From the NCBI GenBank assembly GCA_944324905.1, contig CALUYB010000001.1:62001-126000 (forward strand): a stretch of DNA of 64,000 nt. Direction: 5' to 3'. Below the pieces are notes generated by a model. It was not told the DNA's origin and did no database searches. It was given only the letters and a program-made list of their open reading frames with translations. Each line of letters starts with the position of its first letter. Position 1 is the stretch's first letter. The translations under genes and the position numbers were made by a program. Below, piece by piece: positions 45,261 to 54,347 of this stretch. The stretch is from Candidatus Gastranaerophilales bacterium (lineage in GTDB: Bacteria; Cyanobacteriota; Vampirovibrionia; Gastranaerophilales; Gastranaerophilaceae).

Positions 45261-45919
45261 TGTTAAAAAGTTTTTTTGAACAGTTCGCAGATTTAATTTA
45301 TAAACAAAAATGTGTGGTCTGCGGCTGTTCAAAAACTAATGAAATTCTGTGCAAAAACTGTTTAAAAACTGTGCAAAACCTCTCACCTTTTGCACAGAAA
45401 AAAATCGAGGGTGTTAATATCTTTTGTGCTTTTAAGTACGATGGAAATATTAAAATTTTAATTAGAAACTTTAAATTTAACAGAAGAAAAAACGCTGCAA
45501 TTCCTTGCGCTAGGCTGCTTTATGACTACTTTAAAAAAGTATGTGAACAAAATAATTTAAACTTAAACCCTCAAAATGCAGTTATAACCTGTGTTCCAAG
45601 CCATCCACTAAGAGTATTAAAACGCGGATATTGCCACACAGAGCTGATTTCAAGGGAATTTGCAAAACTCAGCGGAATTGACACAGATTTTAAAATAATA
45701 AAAAAGGTCAAAAACACACTCCCACAGTATAAAGTGCGGGCAAATCAAAAAGCAAAAAACGTTCGCGGAGCATTTAAAATATGCCCAAATCACGCACAGG
45801 GCAAGACTTTAATACTTATTGATGACATTGTAACCACCACTGCTACGCTGTTTGAGGTCATTTCAAACCTACAAAAAAATTCTTACAACGATATTATTTG
45901 TTTTACACTTGCCTGTTAA
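45260..45919 (+). CDS. ComF family phosphoribosyltransferase-like protein
   Basis: 219-residue ComF/GntX-type protein. An N-terminal zinc ribbon (CVVCGCSKTNEILCKNC) is followed by a type I PRTase domain ending with the PRPP loop LILIDDIVTTTAT. In competent bacteria ComF supports DNA uptake, while elsewhere its role is unclear. Translationally coupled to thiG. The RGYCHTELISREFAKLSG stretch fits the family core. Confidence 0.88.
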   Translation: MLKSFFEQFADLIYKQKCVVCGCSKTNEILCKNCLKTVQNLSPFAQKKIEGVNIFCAFKYDGNIKILIRNFKFNRRKNAAIPCARLLYDYFKKVCEQNNLNLNPQNAVITCVPSHPLRVLKRGYCHTELISREFAKLSGIDTDFKIIKKVKNTLPQYKVRANQKAKNVRGAFKICPNHAQGKTLILIDDIVTTTATLFEVISNLQKNSYNDIICFTLAC

Positions 45920-45956
45920 AACCTGTTCAAAACTTCCTTGAGTTTTGCACAGGCAA
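45909..45956. other. Nested inverted repeat after comF
   Basis: Outer arms TTGCCTGT (45909-45916) and ACAGGCAA (45949-45956) and inner arms AAAACT (45929-45934) and AGTTTT (45941-45946). The outer left arm includes the comF stop region. It may be a terminator, but only three Ts follow, so it may instead be a processing or regulatory hairpin before dnaN. Confidence 0.4.
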
Positions 45957-46065
45957 ATTTCCCATAAAATCAATAGTTTTGAGAGTTTTGCACAAAAGTT
46001 ATTGTATTATTATGTATTATTATTTTTTTATAATATAATTAATATAAAAATAAATGGGGAAGAAT

Positions 46066-47202
46066 ATGGAAATTATCTTAAATAAGGATGAACTTTTAAA
46101 TGCAATAAAAGTTGTTGAAAAAATAACCGCACAAAAAAGCTCACAGCCTGTATTGTCAAATATTTTAATTGAAACAGTAAGTGCAGATAGAGTAAAATTT
46201 TGCGCAACAGATTTAAATCTTTCAATAAGTCATAAAATTAACGCCCAAGTTGTAAATGAAGGTAAAATCACTCTCGGCGCAAAAAGATTAGGTGAGATTG
46301 TTTCAAGATTGGACAGCAAGCCTGTAAATATTTCCCTGAACCCCGAAACAAACGTTGTAACAATAAGCAGTGGCAAGGCAAAGTTTGAGCTGATTGGAAT
46401 AACCGCAAACGAATTTCCGCAAGTGTTTGGCGAAGAAGAAAATGAAGAAGATACAAAAACTTTTGAAATAAATAAAAACACTCTTGTGAAAGGTGTTAAG
46501 CAAGTTGTTTTTTCAACTGCTCAACATGAAAGTGCAAGCATTTTATCGGGTGTGTGTTTTAATATAGATTCAAATACAATTGAATTTGTTGCAACGGATG
46601 GAAACCGCTTGACCCGCGCGTCAAAAGAAATTAATTCAAAAGATGATAGTGCAAACTTTATTGTGCCATCAAGAACAGTTCAAGAACTTATAAGAATCCT
46701 CTCTTTTGTAGATGATGACAAAGTTGAGATGAAGCTTTTAAGAGCAAAAATTCAATTTGCTTTCGGCGGAGTTATTTTTCAATCAAAATTAATAAATGGA
46801 ACTTATCCGAAGTATCAACAGTTAATTCCAACCACAAATGAAAAATTGGTATATATCAACAGACAAGAATTAATTGATGTAATTGAAAGAGTTTGTGTAA
46901 TGGTAAACGAGCGCACAAACATTATTAAATTTACATTCAATAAAAATTCACTTGAATTAAGTACAGACTCGCCCGATGCAGGTTCAGGAAAAGACTTTAT
47001 TGATATTGACAGCAACTTTGATGAAATAGTTATTGCGTTTAATTACAGGTATGTTTTAGACAGTTTAAAAAATATGGATACCCAAAAAGTTAAAATTGAA
47101 ATTGCTACAAATCTTAGTGCAACGTTGTTTAAACCTGCAGTTGAGGCAAATGCGGCTGATGAATCGTATGTTTGTTTAATTATGCCGGTGCAAGTGAGGT
47201 AG
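46066..47202 (+). CDS. dnaN: DNA polymerase III beta subunit (sliding clamp)
   Basis: Ring-shaped processivity factor. The N-terminal MEIILNKDELLNAIKVVEKITAQKSSQPVLSNIL, the mid-domain FSTAQHESASILSGVCFN and the VATDGNRLTRA motif are diagnostic, and the protein ends LIMPVQVR. The ATG at 46066 is preferred over that at 46054 because GGGGAAG lies 5 bases upstream, giving 378 residues. Overlapping TATAAT boxes at 46029 and 46034 could serve as promoter. dnaA and other origin genes are not adjacent, so this is not the classic origin cluster. Confidence 0.95.
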   Translation: MEIILNKDELLNAIKVVEKITAQKSSQPVLSNILIETVSADRVKFCATDLNLSISHKINAQVVNEGKITLGAKRLGEIVSRLDSKPVNISLNPETNVVTISSGKAKFELIGITANEFPQVFGEEENEEDTKTFEINKNTLVKGVKQVVFSTAQHESASILSGVCFNIDSNTIEFVATDGNRLTRASKEINSKDDSANFIVPSRTVQELIRILSFVDDDKVEMKLLRAKIQFAFGGVIFQSKLINGTYPKYQQLIPTTNEKLVYINRQELIDVIERVCVMVNERTNIIKFTFNKNSLELSTDSPDAGSGKDFIDIDSNFDEIVIAFNYRYVLDSLKNMDTQKVKIEIATNLSATLFKPAVEANAADESYVCLIMPVQVR

Positions 47203-47205
47203 TTT

Positions 47206-48135
47206 ATGAAAGTAGCAGTTCAAGTTCCTGCCACAATGGCAAATCTAGGATGTGGTTTTGATTGTTTAGGTTTAGCTTTGCCTATTTATAATACTGTAAT
47301 TGTTGAAGAAACAGTTTTGCCCGGTTCTGGTGTTGAAATAAATATAATTGATGAAAAAAATCCTGACAGTGTTTCAAACATTCCAACCGATAAAAATAAT
47401 ATAGTTTACAAGGCAATTGAGCTTTTATACAGTTATATAGGGCAAGTTCCTGATGAAATGAAAATAACTATAAAAACACAAATTCCCGTTGCGCGTGGTT
47501 TGGGTTCGTCTGCCTCTGTTATTGTCGGCGGTTTAATGGCTGCAAATGCCCTCTTGAGAAATCCTGCCGATGAGGCTGTTTTATTGTCAATTGCAACAGA
47601 AATAGAGGGACACCCTGATAATATTACACCTGCAATAAAAGGCGGGGTAACTTTATCCAGCTGGGAAGAAGACGGTTCTGTAGTGTATCGAAAATTACCT
47701 TGGTATGACGATTGGAAAATAACTGTTTGTATTCCTGATTATGAGCTTGCAACAGAAATTTCGCGCTCTGTTTTACCTAAAGAAGTTGCAATTAAAGACG
47801 CTGCATTTAATTTAAGACGTTCGGCAATGTTTGTAGAAGCGCTGCACACGCATGACAGTGAGCTTTTAAAACTTGCAATGCGTGATAGATTGCACCAACC
47901 CTACAGAAAAAAACTTGTCCCGGGGTTAAGTGCCATAATGGATAATTTAAGACACACAAATGGTGTTTTAGGCTGCTTTTTAAGCGGTGCAGGGCCTGCA
48001 ATAGGTGTTATTTCATGTGGTGCAAATTTAGGTGAAGTAAAAGAAATTGTTGCAAACACTTGGAATGACATGAACGTAAATACTCAATTCCATTCTTTGC
48101 CTCTTGACAATGAAGGCGCTAAAAGAATAATCTAA
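47206..48135 (+). CDS. thrB: Homoserine kinase
   Basis: GHMP kinase that phosphorylates homoserine for threonine synthesis. The N-terminal VQVPATMANLGCGFDCLGLAL and the ATP-binding VARGLGSSASVIVGGL are typical, with HPDNITPAIKGGV and the C-terminal FLSGAGPAIGVI. 309 residues. It starts 3 bases after dnaN. No thrA or thrC gene is near. Confidence 0.95.
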   Translation: MKVAVQVPATMANLGCGFDCLGLALPIYNTVIVEETVLPGSGVEINIIDEKNPDSVSNIPTDKNNIVYKAIELLYSYIGQVPDEMKITIKTQIPVARGLGSSASVIVGGLMAANALLRNPADEAVLLSIATEIEGHPDNITPAIKGGVTLSSWEEDGSVVYRKLPWYDDWKITVCIPDYELATEISRSVLPKEVAIKDAAFNLRRSAMFVEALHTHDSELLKLAMRDRLHQPYRKKLVPGLSAIMDNLRHTNGVLGCFLSGAGPAIGVISCGANLGEVKEIVANTWNDMNVNTQFHSLPLDNEGAKRII

Positions 48136-48160
48136 AAAAGTACATTAAAAGGAGAAAATA

Positions 48161-48592
48161 ATGAAAAAAACACTAGCTTCAATCTTGTGCTTTATGTGTG
48201 TAACATTAGCATCAAACGCTGCAGGAATCGGTTATATTAACTATGACGTTCTTTCAAAAAATTATTCTTTAGCTAAAAAATACACAAATAACTTGAATAA
48301 TAAAGTTAATTCAATAAAAACATACACTGCCCAAAAAGATAAAGAGATGAACAATGCAAAAACACAGGCTCAAAAAGCAGCAATTAAAAAAACAGCCATA
48401 GCTGAAATAGAAAAAAGACAAAAAGATTATCTTTTAACACGTCAAAAATATGAAGCTGATTTGACCAAGAAAATTAATGCTGCAGCAGAAACGGTAAGAG
48501 CTCAAAAAAAGCTTGACGCTGTATTAAATAAAGACTCTGTTGCTGCAGGTGGTGTAGATGTAACTCAGGCAGTACTTTCCATATTAAAATAA
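48161..48592 (+). CDS. OmpH/Skp-like periplasmic chaperone
   Basis: 143 residues with a signal peptide (MKKTLASILCFMCVTLASNAA) followed by the Skp start GIGYINYDVLSKNY and a long Lys/Ala/Gln coiled coil, the layout of Skp/OmpH proteins that bind unfolded outer-membrane proteins. Shorter than E. coli Skp. The C-terminal VDVTQAVLSILK matches the end of the family. AAGGAG precedes the ATG. It follows thrB by 25 bases. Confidence 0.8.
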   Translation: MKKTLASILCFMCVTLASNAAGIGYINYDVLSKNYSLAKKYTNNLNNKVNSIKTYTAQKDKEMNNAKTQAQKAAIKKTAIAEIEKRQKDYLLTRQKYEADLTKKINAAAETVRAQKKLDAVLNKDSVAAGGVDVTQAVLSILK

Positions 48593-48595
48593 ATT

Positions 48596-50491
48596 ATGTT
48601 TAAATTTGACACAATCGTAGTTGGTGCAGGGCATGCGGGAATAGAAGCGGCAGTTAGTGCTGCACGTCTTGGGGCAAAAGTGCTTTTTTGTACATTAAAC
48701 CTTGACAACATTGCCCTTATGCCCTGTAATCCTGCGGTTGGTGGCCCTGCAAAGTCTAATTTGGTTCGCGAAATTGACGCTCTGGGCGGGGTTATGGCGG
48801 ATGCGACAGATGCTACTTATGTGCAGATGAAAATGTTAAATTCATCTCGCGGGCCTGCAGTGCGCGCACTAAGGGCGCAATCTGATAAAAAAGAATACAT
48901 GAGATATTTTAGACACTTGCTTGAAAGTGAAAAAAATATCTCTTTAAAACAAACTCAAATTACTGAAATTATTGTTGAAAATGGTGTTATAAAAGGCGTT
49001 AGGGATGAATTAGGACTTGAATATTTTGCACCGACGGTTATTTTAACCACAGGAACAAGTTTAGAGGGTAAAATATATATTGGTTTAAAGTCTTTTAGCG
49101 CAGGAAGATTGGGAGAACGTGCAGCTTGCGGACTTTCAGAAAGTCTGGAGAAAAACGGGCTTAAAATAAAAAAATTAAAAACAGGAACACCGGCAAGAGT
49201 TGACGGTCGGACAATTGACTATTCAAAATTAATTATTCAGCCGCCTGACCCCTTAATTGACGGTTTGCCAAATTTCTTTTCTTTTAAGCCAAATCGCCCA
49301 ATAAGAGAGCAATTGCCTTGTTATTTAACAAAAACTACTGAATTAACCCATAAAATAATTCGCGATAACTTAGATAAATCTCCACTTTATCAAGGATTAA
49401 TTCATGGCAGAGGTCCAAGGTATTGTCCAAGTATTGAAGATAAGGTAGTAAGATTTGCGCACAACCCTTCCCACCACATTTTTATTGAGCCTGAGGGAAA
49501 AGACACTTATGAAGTTTATGTGCAGGGATTTTCAACAAGTTTGCCTGTTGAAGTACAGTTTCAAATGCTCCATTCACTCCCAGGGCTTGAAAATGTGTCT
49601 GTAATAAAACCTGCTTATGCTGTTGAATATGACTCTGTAAGCGCGCTTGAGCTTGACCATTCTTTGATGAGCAAGAAAATAAAAGGTTTATTTTTAGCAG
49701 GACAAATTAACGGTACATCAGGCTACGAGGAAGCTGCAGCGCAAGGACTTGTGGCAGGAATTAACGCAATAAATTATCTTCAAAATAAAGATTCACTTGA
49801 GTTAACGCGTGCAAATTCTTACATTGGTACATTAATTGATGATTTAGTTACAAAAGATTTAGATGAACCTTACAGAATGCTAACTTCAAGAAGTGAATAC
49901 AGACTTATTTTAAGACAAGATAACGCTGATGAAAGGTTAATGGAGATAGGATACAGCGCAGGGCTTGTCAGGGAAGAAAATATTTTAAGATTTAGAGAAA
50001 AGCAAAAACAAATTGAATTTGAAATAAATAACCTAAAAAATACAAAAATTTCACCCACTCAAGAAAATAAAGAAATTCTTGCAAAATACGGTGAAAATCT
50101 TGATACGGGAAAAAGTGCTTATGAACTACTAAAGCGTCCTAATGTAGATTATAAGGTTTTAAAAGAGCTAAACTATGAGCTTTTAGGAAATTACCTTGAT
50201 AAGCTTTTTGAGCGCGAAGTGTTGGAGCAGGCGGAAATAAAAATAAAATATGACGGGTATATTAAGCGTCAGGCAAGCCAAATAGAAAGTGCCGATAAAA
50301 TGGAGCGCATAAATATACCTGATGATATTGATTATTTTGCAATAAAACAAATTTCAACGGAGACAAAGGAAAAACTTGACAAGGTGCGCCCTAAAACCTT
50401 AGCTCAAGCCCTTAGAATCGGCGGAGTAAAGCCTGCTGATATTTCTTGTTTAATGGTGTTGATAGAATCAAGAAAATTGACAAATAAATAA
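48596..50491 (+). CDS. mnmG: tRNA uridine-5-carboxymethylaminomethyl modification enzyme MnmG
   Basis: FAD enzyme (GidA) that with MnmE modifies U34 of tRNA. The FAD-binding VVGAGHAGIEAAVSAARLG is at residues 7-25. Motifs NPAVGGPAKSNLVREIDALGG, GRGPRYCPSIEDK, FLAGQINGTSGYEEAAAQG and LTSRSEYRLILRQDNAD are all conserved. 631 residues, full length. It follows the Skp-like gene by 3 bases; mnmE is not adjacent. MnmD (12 kb) may act on the ammonium-branch product. Confidence 0.98.
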   Translation: MFKFDTIVVGAGHAGIEAAVSAARLGAKVLFCTLNLDNIALMPCNPAVGGPAKSNLVREIDALGGVMADATDATYVQMKMLNSSRGPAVRALRAQSDKKEYMRYFRHLLESEKNISLKQTQITEIIVENGVIKGVRDELGLEYFAPTVILTTGTSLEGKIYIGLKSFSAGRLGERAACGLSESLEKNGLKIKKLKTGTPARVDGRTIDYSKLIIQPPDPLIDGLPNFFSFKPNRPIREQLPCYLTKTTELTHKIIRDNLDKSPLYQGLIHGRGPRYCPSIEDKVVRFAHNPSHHIFIEPEGKDTYEVYVQGFSTSLPVEVQFQMLHSLPGLENVSVIKPAYAVEYDSVSALELDHSLMSKKIKGLFLAGQINGTSGYEEAAAQGLVAGINAINYLQNKDSLELTRANSYIGTLIDDLVTKDLDEPYRMLTSRSEYRLILRQDNADERLMEIGYSAGLVREENILRFREKQKQIEFEINNLKNTKISPTQENKEILAKYGENLDTGKSAYELLKRPNVDYKVLKELNYELLGNYLDKLFEREVLEQAEIKIKYDGYIKRQASQIESADKMERINIPDDIDYFAIKQISTETKEKLDKVRPKTLAQALRIGGVKPADISCLMVLIESRKLTNK

Positions 50492-50564
50492 AATGAAAGG
50501 GTAAGACCCAAATCCCCCGCAACACACACTCTACAAAGCAGAAAGGTTGAAAGGGGGTGAGCAA

Positions 50565-50642
50565 ATGATTAAACGTGAGTTAATCAAAAAAGCTCTAGTG
50601 GTGCTAGAGCTTTTAATCAGATTAATTATAACGTTAATCTAA
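50565..50642 (+). CDS. 25-residue hydrophobic peptide with strong ribosome site
   Basis: Small ORF (MIKRELIKKALVVLELLIRLI then ITLI) with a near-perfect AAAGGGGGTGA Shine-Dalgarno 5-6 bases upstream, far stronger than those of neighbours. The peptide is a cationic start followed by an amphipathic or membrane helix, like type I toxin or holin-like peptides. The five Cs at about 50513-50517 could pair with the GGGGG of the ribosome site. Two strong hairpins follow. It lies in the 234-base gap between mnmG and convergent rpoD. A leader peptide for an attenuator, or a toxin under RNA control, are the options. Confidence 0.5.
   Translation: MIKRELIKKALVVLELLIRLIITLI
50588..50614 (+). other. 11-bp hairpin inside the 25-residue ORF
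   Basis: AAAAGCTCTAG-TGGTG-CTAGAGCTTTT (arms 50588-50598 and 50604-50614), perfect. The 3' arm ends with Ts. It lies inside the coding sequence, so translation and folding would compete. Confidence 0.7.
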
Positions 50643-50653
50643 AGGGTCAAAGC

Positions 50654-50706
50654 AGCAACTCTAAGAGAAACCACCTCTTGGGGTTGCTCCCCTTTATATT
50701 TTAATT
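50654..50706 (+). terminator. Strong 14-bp hairpin with U-rich tail
   Basis: Arms 50654-50667 (AGCAACTCTAAGAG) and 50675-50688 (CTCTTGGGGTTGCT) pair fully with two G-T pairs around a 7-base loop. CCCC and TTTATATTTTAATT follow. It ends the mnmG/small-ORF transcript and may also act on the convergent rpoD side. Confidence 0.7.
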
Positions 50707-50725
50707 ATACCACCTTTTAGATGAG

Positions 50726-51715
50726 TTACAACCCTATGTAATTTTTTAAATTACCGCTCAAGTTTTGGTTGCGACACAACTTTTTAAGTTTTGAAATTGC
50801 GCGTGTTTCAATTTGTCTGATACGCTCGCGCGAAACACCGTAACGGCTGCCTATTTCATCAAGTGTTTTCTTTTGTCCGTCATCATCTAAGCCATAGCGC
50901 ATAATAAGTACATCTTTTTCTTTTTGGTTTAGTTGATTTAACATTTTATGAACATCGGTTAATAAATTTTCCTGTGTAACCTTAGTATCTGGTGTCAGAT
51001 GTGAATCATCAATAATAAAATCAGCGATTTTTGATGAATCATCTTTTTGATTTGCAGGTGTTTCAATGCTTATAGTGCTTTGTGCGCTTTTCATAAGGGA
51101 TGACAATTTAGAAGGACTCATGCCAATAGCATGCGCCACTTCCTCTTTTGTTGGTGTGCGGTTTAATTTTGTTGAAAGCTCGATTGTTGCACGTTTAATT
51201 TTACCTAAAGTTTCAATCATATGAACGGGCAACCTTATCATGCGCGACTTATCTGCAATGCCTCTTGTAATTGACTGTTGAATCCACCAGGTTGCATAAG
51301 TTGAAAACTTATAACCCTTTGTATAGTCAAACTTTTCAGCAGCTTTCATAAGTCCTAAATTGCCTTCTTGAATTAAATCAAGGAATGAAAGACCGCGCCC
51401 GATGTACTTTTTAGCAATTGATACTACAAGTCTTAAATTTGCATTTATTAAAATTTCTTTTGCTTTTTGAGAATTGTTTTCTTTAATCTCTTTTGCAATT
51501 TTCATTTCTTCTTCGTAAGACAAAAGTTTTATTTTACCTATTTGTTGCAGGTAAACTTTAACTGAATCATCAGAAGTTGCGCTTTTATAGTCTTCTTTTA
51601 CCTCTTTTTCTTCTTGATTTTCGTCGTTTTCATCATCAAGATTTTCTATTTCATCCATTTCAAAGAGATTTTCATTTGTTTCATCTAACTCGTGTTTTGA
51701 ACTTTTAGTTTTCAT
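50726..51715 (-). CDS. rpoD: Primary RNA polymerase sigma factor (sigma-70)
   Basis: Housekeeping-type sigma factor of 329 residues. The N-terminal 45 residues are acidic and degenerate (no full region 1.1). [21 protein letters not shown] is region 1.2. [55 protein letters not shown] is region 2 with the -10 contact residues. [20 protein letters not shown] is the region 4.2 helix-turn-helix. The ATG at 51715 is preferred over TTG at 51730 because GGAG lies just upstream. A cyanobacterial-style group 2 factor is the alternative. Confidence 0.92.
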   Translation of the reverse strand: MKTKSSKHELDETNENLFEMDEIENLDDENDENQEEKEVKEDYKSATSDDSVKVYLQQIGKIKLLSYEEEMKIAKEIKENNSQKAKEILINANLRLVVSIAKKYIGRGLSFLDLIQEGNLGLMKAAEKFDYTKGYKFSTYATWWIQQSITRGIADKSRMIRLPVHMIETLGKIKRATIELSTKLNRTPTKEEVAHAIGMSPSKLSSLMKSAQSTISIETPANQKDDSSKIADFIIDDSHLTPDTKVTQENLLTDVHKMLNQLNQKEKDVLIMRYGLDDDGQKKTLDEIGSRYGVSRERIRQIETRAISKLKKLCRNQNLSGNLKNYIGL

Positions 51716-51770
51716 TTTTTTCTCCAACAAGCCGTTTAATAATTATACAATTTTTTTTAGGTGATACAAG

Positions 51771-52547
51771 CTACGTTTGGTGTATTTGTCTTATGCTTTC
51801 ATACACTATAACGGCACATGCAGCAGAAACATTTAATGATTCAAAGTTTGATGGGATTTTTATTTTAAAATCAGCCTTATTAAGCAAAGTTTTTGAAACT
51901 CCTTCTCCTTCTGCACCTAGAATGATTGCAAAATTCATATCTTTGTAACTTATGTCAAAATAATTATCTTTACTTTGTCCGTCTGCTGCAATTATCCACC
52001 AGTCGTTTTTTTTGAGAGTATCGACAATAGAAGGTAGGCCATTTGTTTTTATTACAGGAATGTAATTTATTGCACCAACAGACGTTTTTTCAACAGTTGC
52101 ACTTATGGGGCAGCTTCTGTGTTTAGGGACTATAACAGCGTCATAGCCGGCTGCTGCAAGAGTTCTTATTATTGCGCCAAAGTTGTGAGGGTCTTCAACA
52201 CCATCTAAAATAACAATTTTCCTGTAAGAATTTGATTTTTGATTCAAAAAGTCCTCAAAATCAAGGTATTCAACAGGAGAAACAGAGGCAATTACTCCTT
52301 GAAAATTTATGTTTGTTAATTTTTTTTCATCTGCTTCAAAATATTTGTTAAATTTGTTAAGATTTGTAAACTGAACAAGTATTGAATTTTTTTGTGCAAG
52401 TTCATTTATTTTTTTTAATCGGTTGTCAAAATTTATCCCTTGAGAAAAGTATATTTTGTTAATTCTTTTAGGGTTTTGGCTGATTGCTTCAAGAACAGAA
52501 TTTTTACCATAAATGTAGTTTTTAATATTTTCGGATGAATTTTTCAT
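51771..52547 (-). CDS. rlmB: 23S rRNA 2'-O-methyltransferase (RlmB/TrmH, SPOUT)
   Basis: SPOUT-class RNA methyltransferase of 258 residues. The N-terminal L30-like substrate domain starts NYIYGKNSVLEAI. The knot domain shows VILDGVEDPHNFGAIIRTLAAAGYDAVIV, AIILGAEGEGVSK and SNFESLNVSAACAVIVYE. In E. coli RlmB methylates G2251 of 23S rRNA. The ribosome site is GGAG. A gene product acting on tRNA (TrmH) is less likely. Confidence 0.93.
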   Translation of the reverse strand: MKNSSENIKNYIYGKNSVLEAISQNPKRINKIYFSQGINFDNRLKKINELAQKNSILVQFTNLNKFNKYFEADEKKLTNINFQGVIASVSPVEYLDFEDFLNQKSNSYRKIVILDGVEDPHNFGAIIRTLAAAGYDAVIVPKHRSCPISATVEKTSVGAINYIPVIKTNGLPSIVDTLKKNDWWIIAADGQSKDNYFDISYKDMNFAIILGAEGEGVSKTLLNKADFKIKIPSNFESLNVSAACAVIVYESIRQIHQT

Positions 52548-52662
52548 TTTTAACTACTCCGTTTATTGTATATTTTTTTTAAGATTGTTTTTAATTTTTA
52601 TTGATTATTGTATTATAAAAAAGACATTATATGTAAGTATTATTACGAGTAAATAAATTTAA

Positions 52663-54333
52663 ATGGTAAAATTTATTAATTCAAACAAACAAATAGTTGG
52701 AGTTTCAATTACACCTAATCATGGTGTAGAAGTTGCTGTTCTTGATAAAAAAGAACCTGTTATTGTTAAATACGGGTCAAGACCCCTTGAATACAACTTT
52801 GCAACAAGAGAAATTCAAGACTATGACACGTTTAAAGCAATAATTATTGACTTATTTAAAGAACTTGATATAAGTCTAAAGTCAAGTGTATATTTAACTT
52901 TGCCAAACGTGCATTTAGACTTTGAAACACTACCTTTAATTATTGGCGATGAAGCAATAAGCAATGCAATTTTATCTAAAGCAGAAGACTCTTATATTTT
53001 TAAAAGGGTTGAACCAATCAGCGCTTGGACAGATATTGTTACAAACTCTCAAACAGATAAAAGAGTTATTGCTTACACATCTTTTCAAGAAACTGCAATA
53101 ACTCAAATTAGAGATATATTTTCAGAACTGGGTGCAGAACTTGTTGGTATTGAAAGTGCTTATTCTGCTACTATACGTGGATTGTTTTTTACAGATACAA
53201 TTGATATTGAAGAAGATGAAAATGTTAACTGGAATTTATTACTTGTAAATTCAAACAGTTATGCACTTTTTTCAATGCAAGGAACAAAATTAATTGATTA
53301 TACAGAAGTACCCCTTGCAATTAAATCTTTTTCTACAGAAGAAGCTTATCAGGCTATTTCAACATCTGTTTCACAAATTTTGCCTAATTTCCCTGCAAAA
53401 AAATTAATAATAGTAAGCCAATCTGATGAAATTTGTGCGGAAGTTTTAAGAACTCAAGTAACTTTTGATGATGAAATAATTGTACATGACAGCAATAAAT
53501 ACGCAAAAGCTGCCCCGATAACAACAGATTCTTCGATTATGGAAACAGAAGCTGCAGCAATGACGTATGCTGTTATTGGTGCGCTTGCAACAGACCACCT
53601 TGAAGAAAGAATTTTAGACCTTAATCTTTTAAGCACAGTGCCGACTTTAGGCGATGCTTATTTTGTTTTTCAAATTAAAGACAAAACAATTTTCGTAAAC
53701 CAAGAACTTGTAAGAAAAGCATTTCTTTATATTGCTGGAGTTTTGGTAGTAATTTTTGCAGTAATTTATGGCTTAATTTATCTGGTTACAATGGGTTTAA
53801 ATAAGCAAACAGGTAACTATCAAACAAAAATTTCTTCTACACAACAGGAAATTCAAGCAATAACCGGTACTGACGGTATTGTAGACATTGAAACGCTTGT
53901 TACAAGAATAATAGATTTAAACAAAACCGCAATTAATTTCTATGACTCAATTGCGACAGATATCCCTCAGTCTGTTTGGTTACAGTATTACTACAACAAA
54001 GACGGTGACAAAGTTGCGCTGGAAGGTGTTAGTGCAAATATTGCAGATATTTACAACTATTACAAAAGTTTAAAAGTAATTTCACCTCAATCAAGCATTA
54101 AATTAAACAGGTTGCAAATTTTAACAGAAGTTAGCGGGGAAGAGTATGACCTTGCAGCACCTGATTTAGGTTCAAGATATTATGATTTTGAAATATCAAA
54201 TGTAAAATCGCCAAGAAGTTCACTTTTAAAAGGTGCAAACGCTCAAGACGGACAAAATCCGCAAAACCAAAATAACAATCAGGGTGATGGCGTTCCTGCA
54301 ACAAGGTTGGAACCTGTAGATATAAATAATTAA
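52663..54333 (+). CDS. PilM-PilN fusion, type IV pilus assembly
   Basis: 556 residues. The N-terminal 340 are an actin-like ASKHA domain as in PilM, with an opening VGVSITPNHGVEVAV. A single membrane helix (FLYIAGVLVVIFAVIYGLIYLVTMGL, about residues 362-387), a coiled region and a PilN-like periplasmic domain follow. The order is what separate pilM and pilN would give if joined. The C-terminus is Asn/Gln-rich and disordered. The next gene is PilO-like, completing the pilM-pilN-pilO alignment complex of a type IV pilus or competence system. No Shine-Dalgarno precedes the ATG. Confidence 0.82.
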   Translation: MVKFINSNKQIVGVSITPNHGVEVAVLDKKEPVIVKYGSRPLEYNFATREIQDYDTFKAIIIDLFKELDISLKSSVYLTLPNVHLDFETLPLIIGDEAISNAILSKAEDSYIFKRVEPISAWTDIVTNSQTDKRVIAYTSFQETAITQIRDIFSELGAELVGIESAYSATIRGLFFTDTIDIEEDENVNWNLLLVNSNSYALFSMQGTKLIDYTEVPLAIKSFSTEEAYQAISTSVSQILPNFPAKKLIIVSQSDEICAEVLRTQVTFDDEIIVHDSNKYAKAAPITTDSSIMETEAAAMTYAVIGALATDHLEERILDLNLLSTVPTLGDAYFVFQIKDKTIFVNQELVRKAFLYIAGVLVVIFAVIYGLIYLVTMGLNKQTGNYQTKISSTQQEIQAITGTDGIVDIETLVTRIIDLNKTAINFYDSIATDIPQSVWLQYYYNKDGDKVALEGVSANIADIYNYYKSLKVISPQSSIKLNRLQILTEVSGEEYDLAAPDLGSRYYDFEISNVKSPRSSLLKGANAQDGQNPQNQNNNQGDGVPATRLEPVDINN

Positions 54334-54347
54334 TTGGAAAAGTAAAA

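Noticed and set aside
46066-47202. Replication origin near dnaN
   Set aside because: No dnaA gene or cluster of DnaA boxes is evident around dnaN; neighbours are comF and thrB.
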